Assembly: GCA_964640795.1 (NCBI GenBank)
Contig: CAZXIN010000008.1
Coordinates: forward strand, 62,001-126,000
DNA length: 64,000 nucleotides
From: M269 sp964640795
GTDB lineage: Bacteria; Pseudomonadota; Gammaproteobacteria; Enterobacterales; Alteromonadaceae
Reading direction: 5' to 3'
Notes under the pieces: model-generated
Seen by the model: only the letters and a program-made list of their open reading frames with translations
What the model was told of the DNA's origin: nothing
Database searches by the model: none
Program-made: the position numbers and the translations under genes
Shown: one piece after another, positions 51,155 through 59,751 of the stretch
Numbering within the stretch: position 1 is the stretch's first letter
How the letters are laid out: each line of letters opens with the position of its first letter

Positions 51155-53923
51155 TTAAGCAACCAAGTTTTTAGCGACTTCAAAAACAGCCTCTAGCTCT
51201 GAACAATTGTTTTGTTGCATTATTTTGTAACGCTCTTGCTTTTCATGCTTTTCAGTCATGGCTAAAGCCAACGCTAGTGGTGGAGGTACATTACGAAAAA
51301 GTGCTTGTATTTTGTCAGCAATAACAACTCCCTCAGTATAAGATCCGGGTTCTTTATGTGCTGCTAAAAGCATCGTTTTTTGTTCGTCAGTTAGATCTTT
51401 AAAACGGGCTATCTGCTCAATTTGTTCTTTCGGACAAACCATGGCAAACCACCATTCAAACATGGACAATAGCTTTTTAGCTGCGTCTGGAAAATCTTCC
51501 ATATTCTGAGTTGCTAGCCATAACCAAGCACCTAACTTACGCCACATTTTTACAATTTTCACGAGGTAAATAGCTAACAACATATTCGTTGTAATTAAAT
51601 GGGCTTCGTCCCCCAGCGTGAAAATAGGTCTATTCTGATACTGGTCGCGCTCAGCAATTGCATTGATTTGATTGACTAATCCCATGAATGCCAGCGCGAG
51701 CTGATCTTCATAACCTTCATTTCCTAAAATACCCATTTCCAGTATTGTTATATCTGCTTCGGGCCAAGCTTTACCGGGCCTATTGAAAAAATGTCCAGCA
51801 GTGCCGCTGCAATACAACTCCATGGCATCGGCCATATCCCTCGCTCTCTCTCGACGTTTAAGCGTCATAGTTTCGTCATTTGCTAAAACATTCAAAGCCG
51901 CTACTACATCCTCAGTCAAAACCTGTTTTTCTCTATCAGATAAAGGTTTATTAGCAAGCTCAGCTTTCTCAATCAAGGCTCTCTTTGCTATTGCTGCATG
52001 GATTATCGACCTACGTATAGTTAATCTGTCAGCCCGAGTCATTTGATCTTCTTCTTTAGGGTCGCCCCCGGTAATCATGACTCGCGCTTTTAATTCCATT
52101 TCGCCTAATAAATCCCTCTCTTCATCGTTGTCGTCACTTTCGTCTGATGCGTTTAATGACTCTTCGTCATCATAAGTTTTCGATAAGTTTTCTTTTGCTT
52201 CTTCCTTATCAAGCATTAGAAACGCATCACTAAACGGTGGTAGGCTAATATCATGCTTTGGATGCAAGGTAACTTGATTGACTGTTAACCCAAAGTGTCT
52301 GCAATAGTCACCTAGCAGTTTGAACGAACCGCCTTTTTCAATGATGAATATACGCGCTTTATGTATAGAGATAATGAGCAAAAGAAGATAAACCATTAAC
52401 GAAGATTTACCAGAGCCGGGAGGGCCAAGTACAAGGCCAAAAGCATTTTTAGAACGATCCTTTTTATTTAATGGGTCAAATACTAGCGGCTCAGCACCGC
52501 GATTATAAAAGATCATTCCGGGGTTTCCGGTTCCCCGTGACCGACCGTAAAAAGGTAAGAGCTTCGCTAAGTCGCTGGAAAAGATTAATCGGCTTTTTTT
52601 CTCTAGGTTATCTTTGGCAGGCTCGTAATTCATTGGCAACATTTTAATGTACGTGTTGATTGGCAATAAATCGTCTTTCTCTCTGATTGGGTGTAATCCG
52701 CTCGATAACAACAAGGCATTGACTTCATTGGTTTTAAACTGCAAATCGGTTAAATCATCACCACGAAGAAAAACAGTAATGATTGTTGGGTACAAATAGT
52801 CACCGCTCGACATAAGCTCTAAAGCGCGTGACGCATCCCGTTCTGTAGACATGGCCTCGGCTGTTTCACCTTTGCTTGCATTGAGTACTTGAATGACCTT
52901 ATTTTCGACTAGATCTTGAGGTTGAATAACAACAGTAAATGAAAGAATGCTGCCCGTTGGGAACTTATCAAAGACGGCATAGAGGTTTTCACCTATCTTT
53001 CTTTCGCCTGTTAGATGCCCTATATCAGGTTTTCTTCTAACAGCATCAATGGTGATTGTGCGATGTGGCATGTTATCAAATAACCACGTACCGCTTTCTG
53101 CATCGGATTCAGGTTGAGTAAACATGACTTGGGATGATAAATCGACACCAAATGGCAGCTCCCCACTGTCGCCAGCTTCATTACTAAACAAACTAATCAA
53201 GGCATCAACATCACCATTTATAATATCGGCTTTAGGGTTAAACCACCTTGTTAGCCACTTTTTTAAATCGTGGCTTTTGCATCTTTTGGCTTTGATACCT
53301 GTTGATTGCATCTGAGCCATAAATTTAGCGGCAACCTCATTGATTTCTGATTCAGGATCAACACCGTAATCTTCATGGTTTTTACCGACATTTTTTTCAA
53401 AACGTCGATATAAGAACACCCTTGCAATACGCTGCTTACCGGACCATGTGCCACCTGTAACAGCGTTATCCGTAAAATAACCACTGGGATTTGATATACG
53501 TTCGATATGCTCTTTAAATTCATTTAGGAAATGTTGAGTTAACGGGTCATCTCTATTCTCTTTCTCTATATACTCCTCAAATTTATCTGCAAAATCAGTC
53601 AGCGATTCCTCATCTTGTACATAGACTTGCAAAACGAAAGGATTATCTTTTTGCGGTATCGTGTGATTGATGCAAGTTTGAATATTAGCTTGGACATCTT
53701 GCATAAATTTATCTGGCCTAGCCTCTGTAGGCACACCGATAATTTCAAACATGGCAGCCGCGCTATTAGCGTCTTCTAATGTAAATGTTTGCGTATCTTC
53801 CGAAAAATCCAGCCATGGCAAAAAATCTGTTATTGACGGAGGGCGCTTGTATAACTCATTGACATTACCCTGTGTAACGACTCTATTGTCTCTTTTAAAA
53901 AAATAACTAAACATAGTATTCAC
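51155..53923 (-). CDS. traC: Type IV secretion ATPase TraC (TIGR03744, PFL_4706 family; VirB4-like)
   Basis: 922 residues. Walker A GPPGSGKSSL near residue 510, an acidic insertion (DDEESLNASDESDDNDEERD), Walker B-like region PIFTLGDEAHLI and the downstream LGAWLWLATQNMEDF. It energises pilus and channel assembly at the inner membrane. Overlaps the lipoprotein gene by 4 bp. Confidence 0.93.
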   Translation of the reverse strand: MNTMFSYFFKRDNRVVTQGNVNELYKRPPSITDFLPWLDFSEDTQTFTLEDANSAAAMFEIIGVPTEARPDKFMQDVQANIQTCINHTIPQKDNPFVLQVYVQDEESLTDFADKFEEYIEKENRDDPLTQHFLNEFKEHIERISNPSGYFTDNAVTGGTWSGKQRIARVFLYRRFEKNVGKNHEDYGVDPESEINEVAAKFMAQMQSTGIKAKRCKSHDLKKWLTRWFNPKADIINGDVDALISLFSNEAGDSGELPFGVDLSSQVMFTQPESDAESGTWLFDNMPHRTITIDAVRRKPDIGHLTGERKIGENLYAVFDKFPTGSILSFTVVIQPQDLVENKVIQVLNASKGETAEAMSTERDASRALELMSSGDYLYPTIITVFLRGDDLTDLQFKTNEVNALLLSSGLHPIREKDDLLPINTYIKMLPMNYEPAKDNLEKKSRLIFSSDLAKLLPFYGRSRGTGNPGMIFYNRGAEPLVFDPLNKKDRSKNAFGLVLGPPGSGKSSLMVYLLLLIISIHKARIFIIEKGGSFKLLGDYCRHFGLTVNQVTLHPKHDISLPPFSDAFLMLDKEEAKENLSKTYDDEESLNASDESDDNDEERDLLGEMELKARVMITGGDPKEEDQMTRADRLTIRRSIIHAAIAKRALIEKAELANKPLSDREKQVLTEDVVAALNVLANDETMTLKRRERARDMADAMELYCSGTAGHFFNRPGKAWPEADITILEMGILGNEGYEDQLALAFMGLVNQINAIAERDQYQNRPIFTLGDEAHLITTNMLLAIYLVKIVKMWRKLGAWLWLATQNMEDFPDAAKKLLSMFEWWFAMVCPKEQIEQIARFKDLTDEQKTMLLAAHKEPGSYTEGVVIADKIQALFRNVPPPLALALAMTEKHEKQERYKIMQQNNCSELEAVFEVAKNLVA

Positions 53924-54333
53924 CTATCCTTGTGATCAGATTCACTACTCAAAGCAAAATGCGCTTTCTCATAAAACGTGAAAAACGTCGCATAGCCGGG
54001 TACGGGCCTACCTGCATCGGTTAAATGAGAGTAGATATACATGACAAGCGTTGGGTTTGGGAGGAATTGAAATTCGGTTTTCAAATCCGCTAATTTACTG
54101 TCAACTAGTACGCCATTACCTTCACTGCTTACAGGACGGTTTTGGAAATTTATGTGAGTTGATCCCTCTTTATTAATACCGAATTTTGAGCCATATATCT
54201 CCTTTATTGTCGGTGTGTCTTCTTTAACTAATAGATCTTTGTTTGAAGCACATCCCATTAAGAAAAAAGGTAATAAGCAGAGTAATTGAAAATGCTTAAA
54301 GCATTTCTTTTCTGATAAGTTAATCGAGTACAT
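53920..54333 (-). CDS. Conjugal transfer lipoprotein, TIGR03751 family
   Basis: 137 residues from the ATG at 54333. Signal peptide with lipobox LMGC, then a TIGR03751-type mature domain (YGSKFGINKEGSTHINF; VPGYATFFTFYEKAHFAL). TraV-like position. The longer frame from 54378 would put 15 residues before the signal peptide, so I reject it. Confidence 0.85.
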   Translation of the reverse strand: MYSINLSEKKCFKHFQLLCLLPFFLMGCASNKDLLVKEDTPTIKEIYGSKFGINKEGSTHINFQNRPVSSEGNGVLVDSKLADLKTEFQFLPNPTLVMYIYSHLTDAGRPVPGYATFFTFYEKAHFALSSESDHKDR

Positions 54334-55660
54334 TTTTAAACTCTCTTGTGTTTGATAGGAAACGAACTTTACGGCCAAGGCTTTCGTGGTCGATGTTTAA
54401 AGGGATATCAAGGTGAATAGAGACACTGGCACCCGGTTCGACAAAAACAGCGTCAAACGATTGGCCTTCTCTTGCCAATAACCATTGTGTCACTTCGTCT
54501 GTTGCAGACTGAACAGACGTGCCAAGTGCAAGCTTTCCGACTTGACCACTCAAGCTCGTAGAAACAGATCCGGTTAAACTACTGCGATCTGTTGTTCTTT
54601 GTGCGTCTGCAAATGCAGATCCCGCAGCACCAATGGCAGCAAGGCCAATTCGCTTACTGAGAAAGCTAGGAGCATTAGTTTTAAATATGCCGGTTATGCA
54701 AGGCTGACCGTAAGGGTCAGAGATATAACCTAAAGACTCATCACTTGTGTGATTAACAATCGAACCATCGTTAAAGATGTATGTCGCTGAAAAAAGCCTA
54801 GCGCGGACACAAGAAAAGGTCTTATCACCAATGGCAACCCCAGAAAAAATCATGCCCTCAATTTCCGGTAAATCATGGCCGTTTGCGAGTAGACTTTCTC
54901 TACCTAAAATTATTTTTAGAGGATAAGGGTCAGGCGTTGTACCGTTGACAGGTATGCGACCAATCATAGCGGTTAATGCTGTAGAGTCAGCTAAAACACT
55001 ATCTTTGGGTATAGTATAAAAAGGCGTTATTTCATTGGTAATCTCAAGTGTTTGAGGTTGTATAGATTCAGGAGGAAGGTTAGCACCGGGCGGCTCTAAC
55101 AACCCCGAAAATCCATTGCCACCTTGTTCATCTTCAATCACCAAATCAATGGGATTATGCCATGCGCCTTCGTTCGCACTTCGTCGATGATTTAGTTCAT
55201 CGAAACCTAAACCAATTGGAATTCCCGTTTCGTCACGAGGAACATTCGATTTGGCTTGTTCCTCTGCTAAGAAGGCGAGCTTTTCTTCTAATAAGCTTAA
55301 TTTGCTTTCGAGTACATTGGTGTATGCTTTTGTTTTATCTAAGGCGTCTTTCGTAGCCTCATTCTCGTCACTTAATCGTTTAACATTACTAGAGTTTTCA
55401 TGAACGGCCGTTGCTTGTCCTCTTGTTCTACTATTTAAGTTTTCCGCTTTTTGTACAGCTTCTTTCGCATAGGCTTGTAGCGCTTTAATGGTATCTGCTT
55501 GGGTATCACCGTCTTGCGGCTTTTCATCTTTATAGGTTGGTAACGTACTGATTGGTTTATATTTTTCATCGTTACCAGACGAAAAGATAATGATAACTAT
55601 GAGAATGACCGCACCAACTGCCGCATATAGAATTGGATTAATTGTTTTCTTCTCAGACAT
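54320..55660 (-). CDS. TraB/VirB10-like ICE transfer protein, TIGR03752 (PFL_4705) family
   Basis: 446 residues. N-terminal membrane anchor (PILYAAVGAVILIVIIIFSS), coiled coil (about residues 60-115), then the VirB10-like beta domain (TALTAMIGRIPVNGTTPDPY, FVEPGASVSIHLDIPLNID). It bridges inner and outer membranes in the channel. Confidence 0.9.
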   Translation of the reverse strand: MSEKKTINPILYAAVGAVILIVIIIFSSGNDEKYKPISTLPTYKDEKPQDGDTQADTIKALQAYAKEAVQKAENLNSRTRGQATAVHENSSNVKRLSDENEATKDALDKTKAYTNVLESKLSLLEEKLAFLAEEQAKSNVPRDETGIPIGLGFDELNHRRSANEGAWHNPIDLVIEDEQGGNGFSGLLEPPGANLPPESIQPQTLEITNEITPFYTIPKDSVLADSTALTAMIGRIPVNGTTPDPYPLKIILGRESLLANGHDLPEIEGMIFSGVAIGDKTFSCVRARLFSATYIFNDGSIVNHTSDESLGYISDPYGQPCITGIFKTNAPSFLSKRIGLAAIGAAGSAFADAQRTTDRSSLTGSVSTSLSGQVGKLALGTSVQSATDEVTQWLLAREGQSFDAVFVEPGASVSIHLDIPLNIDHESLGRKVRFLSNTREFKNVLD

Positions 55661-56478
55661 TATAGTGACTCCCTAAAGCTACGTTTAGAGACAAGATATA
55701 AAACGCTTATAGCTTCATCGCCCGTAGCCTTACCAATATATGAATGCTGAGGTGTTACAGTTAGCCAGTTACCTCTGAGATCGGATTTAAGTACCAGTGT
55801 CCTCTCATTTTTTTTTGGCTCATCAAGGGCAATAAAGACACGCCTGTCTAAAGTATTTCTGATTTGTACAGAAGTGACGGTTAACCTACCGCCTTGCCAG
55901 CTCTCGATAGGTATAGCCTCTATATCACCACCACGAATTAACGGAATTGGCTGTGTATCAAGTAACTTTATTGGGGTTATATTTTTATCTGATGGCTTTA
56001 ACCTTTCTGGCGCGAATAAACTTTGAGAGGCAAACCGGGTAAGCTTTGTAAACCAATCATATTCCGACTCTAGCTTTTCAGTTGCCTTACTCTTTATGTA
56101 ATCCTTATCAAGTACGATAAGTTCATCACTAGCAGGTACATTATCTGTACTGATAATGTCGAGTAAGTACGTCTTTTGCGTGCTCAGGATCTGTACTCTA
56201 ATGCGCGTTTTATCAAACGTCTTATAGGCTCGAAGATACAACACGCCATTCGCTGACAGCGCACTAACTGAAGCGTTAAGATTTAATGGTATCCAGTACT
56301 TAATAGCTTCTGGAAAATGGATGATTTTTTCGTGATTGGGCGACAATTCAACAGTGATTGGTCGATTGTCCCAAAGTACCCGGTCTGGTAAATCATGTTG
56401 TTGTGCATAAACAACATTGCTAACACATAGCGCCATAACAAATGCACATAAAGACGCAAAATAGGCGTATTTCTTCAT
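55660..56478 (-). CDS. TraK/VirB9-like ICE transfer protein, TIGR03749 (PFL_4704) family
   Basis: 272 residues from the ATG at 56478, which begins a signal peptide (YFASLCAFVMALCVSNVVYA); the longer frame to 56550 is rejected. Contains VLWDNRPITVELSPNHEKII. Part of the outer-membrane core complex with the flanking genes. Confidence 0.87.
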   Translation of the reverse strand: MKKYAYFASLCAFVMALCVSNVVYAQQHDLPDRVLWDNRPITVELSPNHEKIIHFPEAIKYWIPLNLNASVSALSANGVLYLRAYKTFDKTRIRVQILSTQKTYLLDIISTDNVPASDELIVLDKDYIKSKATEKLESEYDWFTKLTRFASQSLFAPERLKPSDKNITPIKLLDTQPIPLIRGGDIEAIPIESWQGGRLTVTSVQIRNTLDRRVFIALDEPKKNERTLVLKSDLRGNWLTVTPQHSYIGKATGDEAISVLYLVSKRSFRESL

Positions 56479-56503
56479 AACATTGACTCCAATGTATTTA
56501 TAT

Positions 56504-57139
56504 TTAAGTTGAAGGCTTATCCAACAGAATAGGGTGAGTGGTGTTGTCACATGAGATTGCTAACCCCCATGGATTAGCTGTTCGGTCAACATCGAATTTA
56601 ACGATAGGTACGTCATATCTAACGTTAATATCTTTGACAGGATGCCTATTAATTTCTTCCTTTAAATTAAGGTATAGAGAGACAATCCAGCGTGTTTTAG
56701 TTACCGCATTAATGTTGCTTGCTTCGTATCCTTTTCCTTCTAGCTCTTGGATATAACGTGTGCGTTCATTCAATTCACCTAAACGCATTTTGTTATTCAT
56801 ATCTTCATGCAATGCACTTAAGCAAGAAGGTGTAACGAATGCCTGTAAACGATAGATATTCGCCGGGTAGTCTTCCTCGCCATTTTCTTTCCATCGGTTT
56901 AATTGCTGGAAAACATAGTAAGTAAAACTATAAATGACGTGTTTAGGTACGACTTCAAAGTTCGTGATATACCCGTTTGATAAATCAGGTGGGATGTAAA
57001 TTTTTCTTTCTTCTGAAATTTTATTGATGAACAGCCAAAATGCGATAAGCGCCAAGACTAGAAAACCAATGACTAGCCTTAACGTTTTAATATGGTCATT
57101 TTTGGCAATTAGCGAATTACGTGCGTTGCTATTACTCAT
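56504..57139 (-). CDS. TraE-like ICE transfer protein, TIGR03746 (PFL_4703) family
   Basis: 211 residues with one N-terminal membrane segment (LVIGFLVLALIAFWLFI) and VIYSFTYYVFQQLNRWKENG, typical of the family. Overlaps the TIGR03750 gene by 4 bp. Confidence 0.88.
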   Translation of the reverse strand: MSNSNARNSLIAKNDHIKTLRLVIGFLVLALIAFWLFINKISEERKIYIPPDLSNGYITNFEVVPKHVIYSFTYYVFQQLNRWKENGEEDYPANIYRLQAFVTPSCLSALHEDMNNKMRLGELNERTRYIQELEGKGYEASNINAVTKTRWIVSLYLNLKEEINRHPVKDINVRYDVPIVKFDVDRTANPWGLAISCDNTTHPILLDKPST

Positions 57140-57483
57140 AGTGATCGACCGATTCCCCAGCTCTGGGATTTACGAATGAAGGGCGTTTTCCTAAGCCCCT
57201 TATCTTCTAGCAACAAGCGGATTTTGAGTTGGTAAAAGCCTATTGGCCTTCCTCTTTTCATCTTCTGCAAAATTGTTGCCCCGACGAATACCCACCCAAG
57301 AATGCTCAATACACCGATCCCTACACCGACCATCACCATTTTGAACAAAGCGCAGACAATGAGCCAAAATGGAACGCAAACAAGTGCGCCCGTAATGGTC
57401 AGTGACATCAATTCAGAAAGCGAACAGCCTCTAAAAATAGAAGGTTCAGCATTCAAACGAGTGGGTAAAAGCTCATTACTCAC
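57136..57483 (-). CDS. ICE transfer protein, TIGR03750 family (GTG start)
   Basis: 115 residues: LLPTRLNAEPSIFRGCSLSE, then two hydrophobic segments. I place the start at the GTG at 57483, which shares its first base with the TAG stop of the previous gene (TAGTG). This gives the family length; an ORF from 57588 would overlap that gene by 106 bp. Confidence 0.85.
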   Translation of the reverse strand: MSNELLPTRLNAEPSIFRGCSLSELMSLTITGALVCVPFWLIVCALFKMVMVGVGIGVLSILGWVFVGATILQKMKRGRPIGFYQLKIRLLLEDKGLRKTPFIRKSQSWGIGRSL

Positions 57484-57881
57484 TAGGGAGTCGCCGTGCC
57501 AAAGATGCCAGTTGCCTGATTCAAAAAGAACGACACAATGACAAGTAAGACGCCAGCGATGACCGCCGTAAGACCGACTGAACCCCAATCTGGGTCGTTA
57601 CTCGCACGCGCTTCATTGAATTTCGACAGTAAGATCCAAGCAACCCATAAGAACCCTGCACCCGATATAGCAAGCGCAATGTAAGCAATAGCATCTCCCG
57701 TCCAACCTTGCATGAATGACAGGTAGTTTCCGTTAGTGCCGCCAGAAGCGCCCGTACTTGGTTCAACGGGTGTGGGTAAACCTTGTGCATGAGCTTTTGC
57801 ATGTAACAGAAGTGGTAGTGTTAAAGCCCAAGAAATGGCTTTCTTTGTTCTGTTGAACAGTGTGTGTTTGGTAAGTTTCAT
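57483..57881 (-). CDS. Pilin-like ICE membrane protein, TIGR03745 (PFL_4702) family
   Basis: 132 residues: signal peptide (WALTLPLLLHAKAHA) and two hydrophobic segments (IAYIALAISGAGFLWVAWIL; VGLTAVIAGVLLVIVSFFL). Size and layout resemble conjugative pilin/VirB2-type subunits. Confidence 0.87.
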   Translation of the reverse strand: MKLTKHTLFNRTKKAISWALTLPLLLHAKAHAQGLPTPVEPSTGASGGTNGNYLSFMQGWTGDAIAYIALAISGAGFLWVAWILLSKFNEARASNDPDWGSVGLTAVIAGVLLVIVSFFLNQATGIFGTATP

Positions 57882-57897
57882 TTTATGCAGCCCTCAA

Positions 57898-58137
57898 TTA
57901 ACGCAACAAAAACGAAACGAGTATTGTTATAAGTGCGACCCGCACAGTTCGAACAATTAAGTCATGGAGTGATATTTTTCTACGGTCAAAAGCTTTCCAC
58001 TGAGTAAAAAGCACCCAACCAGCCCACAGATATAAGAGGCCGAATAGAACAAGCAAGATCACTAACTCAAATGAATCCATGGGTACACCCAATGTCGAGT
58101 TAGTGAATGCCGCTTCTTGTTCTGCTGTAACATTCAT
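57898..58137 (-). CDS. ICE membrane protein, TIGR03758 (PFL_4701) family
   Basis: 79 residues with two membrane segments (ELVILLVLFGLLYLWAGWVL; TVRVALITILVSFLL). The tryptophan-rich FTQWKAFDRRKIS loop is typical of the family. Between RAQPRD and TIGR03745 genes, the standard order. Confidence 0.87.
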   Translation of the reverse strand: MNVTAEQEAAFTNSTLGVPMDSFELVILLVLFGLLYLWAGWVLFTQWKAFDRRKISLHDLIVRTVRVALITILVSFLLR

Positions 58138-58140
58138 AGA

Positions 58141-58431
58141 TTAATATTCGCCCGTAACGTTCGTTTGAACTTTTGGCTCACGACGAATCATATTTAAGCT
58201 ATCTTCAACACCTTGCTTAATTGCATTCAGTTCTTTTTCAAGAACAAGGTAATTAAACTGGTGTGTATCGCTCTTATCAGACGCTTTCTTTGCCAATTTA
58301 ATTATCCGTTGCAATTGAACTAATTCGTTATGTAAACGGCTTAGCTCATCACGTTCTGCATCGGTAATTGCACTCGCATTGAAAGACAAAAAAAATAAAG
58401 CGATTGGCATTAAAAGTGATTTTTTAAACAT
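58141..58431 (-). CDS. RAQPRD-family ICE protein (TIGR01690)
   Basis: 96 residues: signal peptide (LLMPIALFFLSFNASA), then helical DAERDELSRLHNELVQLQRI and a C terminus where the RAQPRD motif is degenerate (IRREPK). Periplasmic, role unknown, conserved neighbour of TIGR03758. Confidence 0.83.
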   Translation of the reverse strand: MFKKSLLMPIALFFLSFNASAITDAERDELSRLHNELVQLQRIIKLAKKASDKSDTHQFNYLVLEKELNAIKQGVEDSLNMIRREPKVQTNVTGEY

Positions 58432-58585
58432 TACTTGCTCCGCGTGTGAGGCTTCATAATGTTTACTGGAAAGGTTCTAATCCACCCTAAACGTTTCACA
58501 GTTAGAAGAACTTAAATGGGGTGAAAATCGCTTAAAAAACACTGAGTTTTTAATGTGAGGGAATTTGTCTATGGGGATGTGTGAA

Positions 58586-58607
58586 AAAGCCCATTTACAT
58601 GGGCTTT
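58586..58607 (-). terminator. Terminator after the 58672-58860 gene
   Basis: AAAGCCCAT and ATGGGCTTT, 9-bp stem; on the - strand five T follow. Confidence 0.8.
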
Positions 58608-58671
58608 GATTCGGTGGGAGGTCAAATGCAGGTCGAACCTAAACCGAATTTTTTCCTGTATGTACATTAAT

Positions 58672-58860
58672 CTATTGTTGATGCTCAACCTCATCGGTAG
58701 AGCTATCAATATTTTTTACTAACACACTGTTACCCGTAACACATATGACTTCTCCGTCGTAAGAAAAACCAATAAGGTCATCATCACAACTATCATTGGT
58801 ATCAGTCGCTAATAAGTCAACTTCTACAAGTTGGTTTTCAGTTAAAGCTAATCTAAACAT
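58672..58860 (-). CDS. Small acidic ICE protein
   Basis: 62 residues, acidic, no membrane segment (ATDTNDSCDDDLIGFSYDGE). Own leader and terminator, interrupting the transfer operon between RAQPRD and TIGR03747 genes. Ribosome site GAGG. Not recognised. Confidence 0.6.
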   Translation of the reverse strand: MFRLALTENQLVEVDLLATDTNDSCDDDLIGFSYDGEVICVTGNSVLVKNIDSSTDEVEHQQ

Positions 58861-58865
58861 GGCAA

Positions 58866-58960
58866 TTTCCTCAAAAAAGGGATTACCACCCTAATGGGTG
58901 GCAACCCATCAGGGTTTTAACAATACCGATAAAAGTATTGTGGTAGATGCCCTACGACTA
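58866..58960 (-). promoter_or_regulatory. Block-palindrome leader before the 58672-58860 gene
   Basis: CCACCC-TAAT-GGGTGG is perfect; AACCC/GGGTT and GGGT/ACCC next to it allow alternative hairpins. Ends in CCCTTTTTTGAGG, as before the gene at 44525. Confidence 0.6.
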
Positions 58961-59028
58961 TTGTTTAAATAAACATTCGATTCTATAAATTATGTTTCAC
59001 ACATAGATAAACGTAACCAAGACGTTTT

Positions 59029-59748
59029 TTAAAAATATTTCTTGAGGCGTTCGAATGTCACTCGAACGGATAAACCGTAAAGTATGGCCGAAGGCATCAC
59101 GATAAAGGCGGGGTGAATGGTAATAGGGCAACTGATATAAATAACGCATGATGTAAAAAACAGCGGCCATACAGAACGACGAGCTATGTTGTAAATATTG
59201 CTACTTTCTCTACCGCCACCCCACCTTCTTAGATGTCGTTCAACTAGCCCATCAACAAAGCCCACTAACCCAGCAATAAAGAACGTGGGGAGTGAGAATA
59301 TAATGATAGCGACTCGTATAAAAAACACTTGGGTAATCGGGAATATTGCATCGATATAATGCCTATGCTGTGTATAAATCTTGAATAGTGATTGTCGAGT
59401 ATTTGAACGATGTTTACTTTGGTTTAACTGTACGAGCCATTTATTGCTATTGGATTTTCTAACAATCCAATCATTAATTTTAGTTGTCTTTTCATAAATG
59501 AAAAGGCTCGCTTTATCTTTAGCATTCAACATACGATGGTCGATGAATCGTTGCTCATAAACAACCATATCATGAGCATGAGTATGTTTCTCATCCTCCC
59601 AAAACCACGTCATGCCAATCCATTCAATAATAACTGACATCATTAAAGAAATGATAACCCAAAAAAACACAGTGAATACGCCACCGAAGGCCCTTGTAAT
59701 TAGGCCCGGTTCCTTGCGCTGCCTTGGTGCTTCTCGTTCCTTTCTCAT
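59029..59748 (-). CDS. ICE membrane protein, TIGR03747 (PFL_4697) family
   Basis: 239 residues, several membrane segments, with PTFFIAGLVGFVDGLVERHL and RRWGGGRESS, the family signature. Three bases after traD. Confidence 0.9.
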   Translation of the reverse strand: MRKEREAPRQRKEPGLITRAFGGVFTVFFWVIISLMMSVIIEWIGMTWFWEDEKHTHAHDMVVYEQRFIDHRMLNAKDKASLFIYEKTTKINDWIVRKSNSNKWLVQLNQSKHRSNTRQSLFKIYTQHRHYIDAIFPITQVFFIRVAIIIFSLPTFFIAGLVGFVDGLVERHLRRWGGGRESSNIYNIARRSVWPLFFTSCVIYISCPITIHPAFIVMPSAILYGLSVRVTFERLKKYF

Positions 59749-59751
59749 GAT

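Noticed and set aside
57484..57588. Upstream start for the TIGR03750 gene
   Set aside because: Would overlap the TIGR03745 gene by 106 bp; the GTG at 57483 gives family length and coupled TAGTG overlap.
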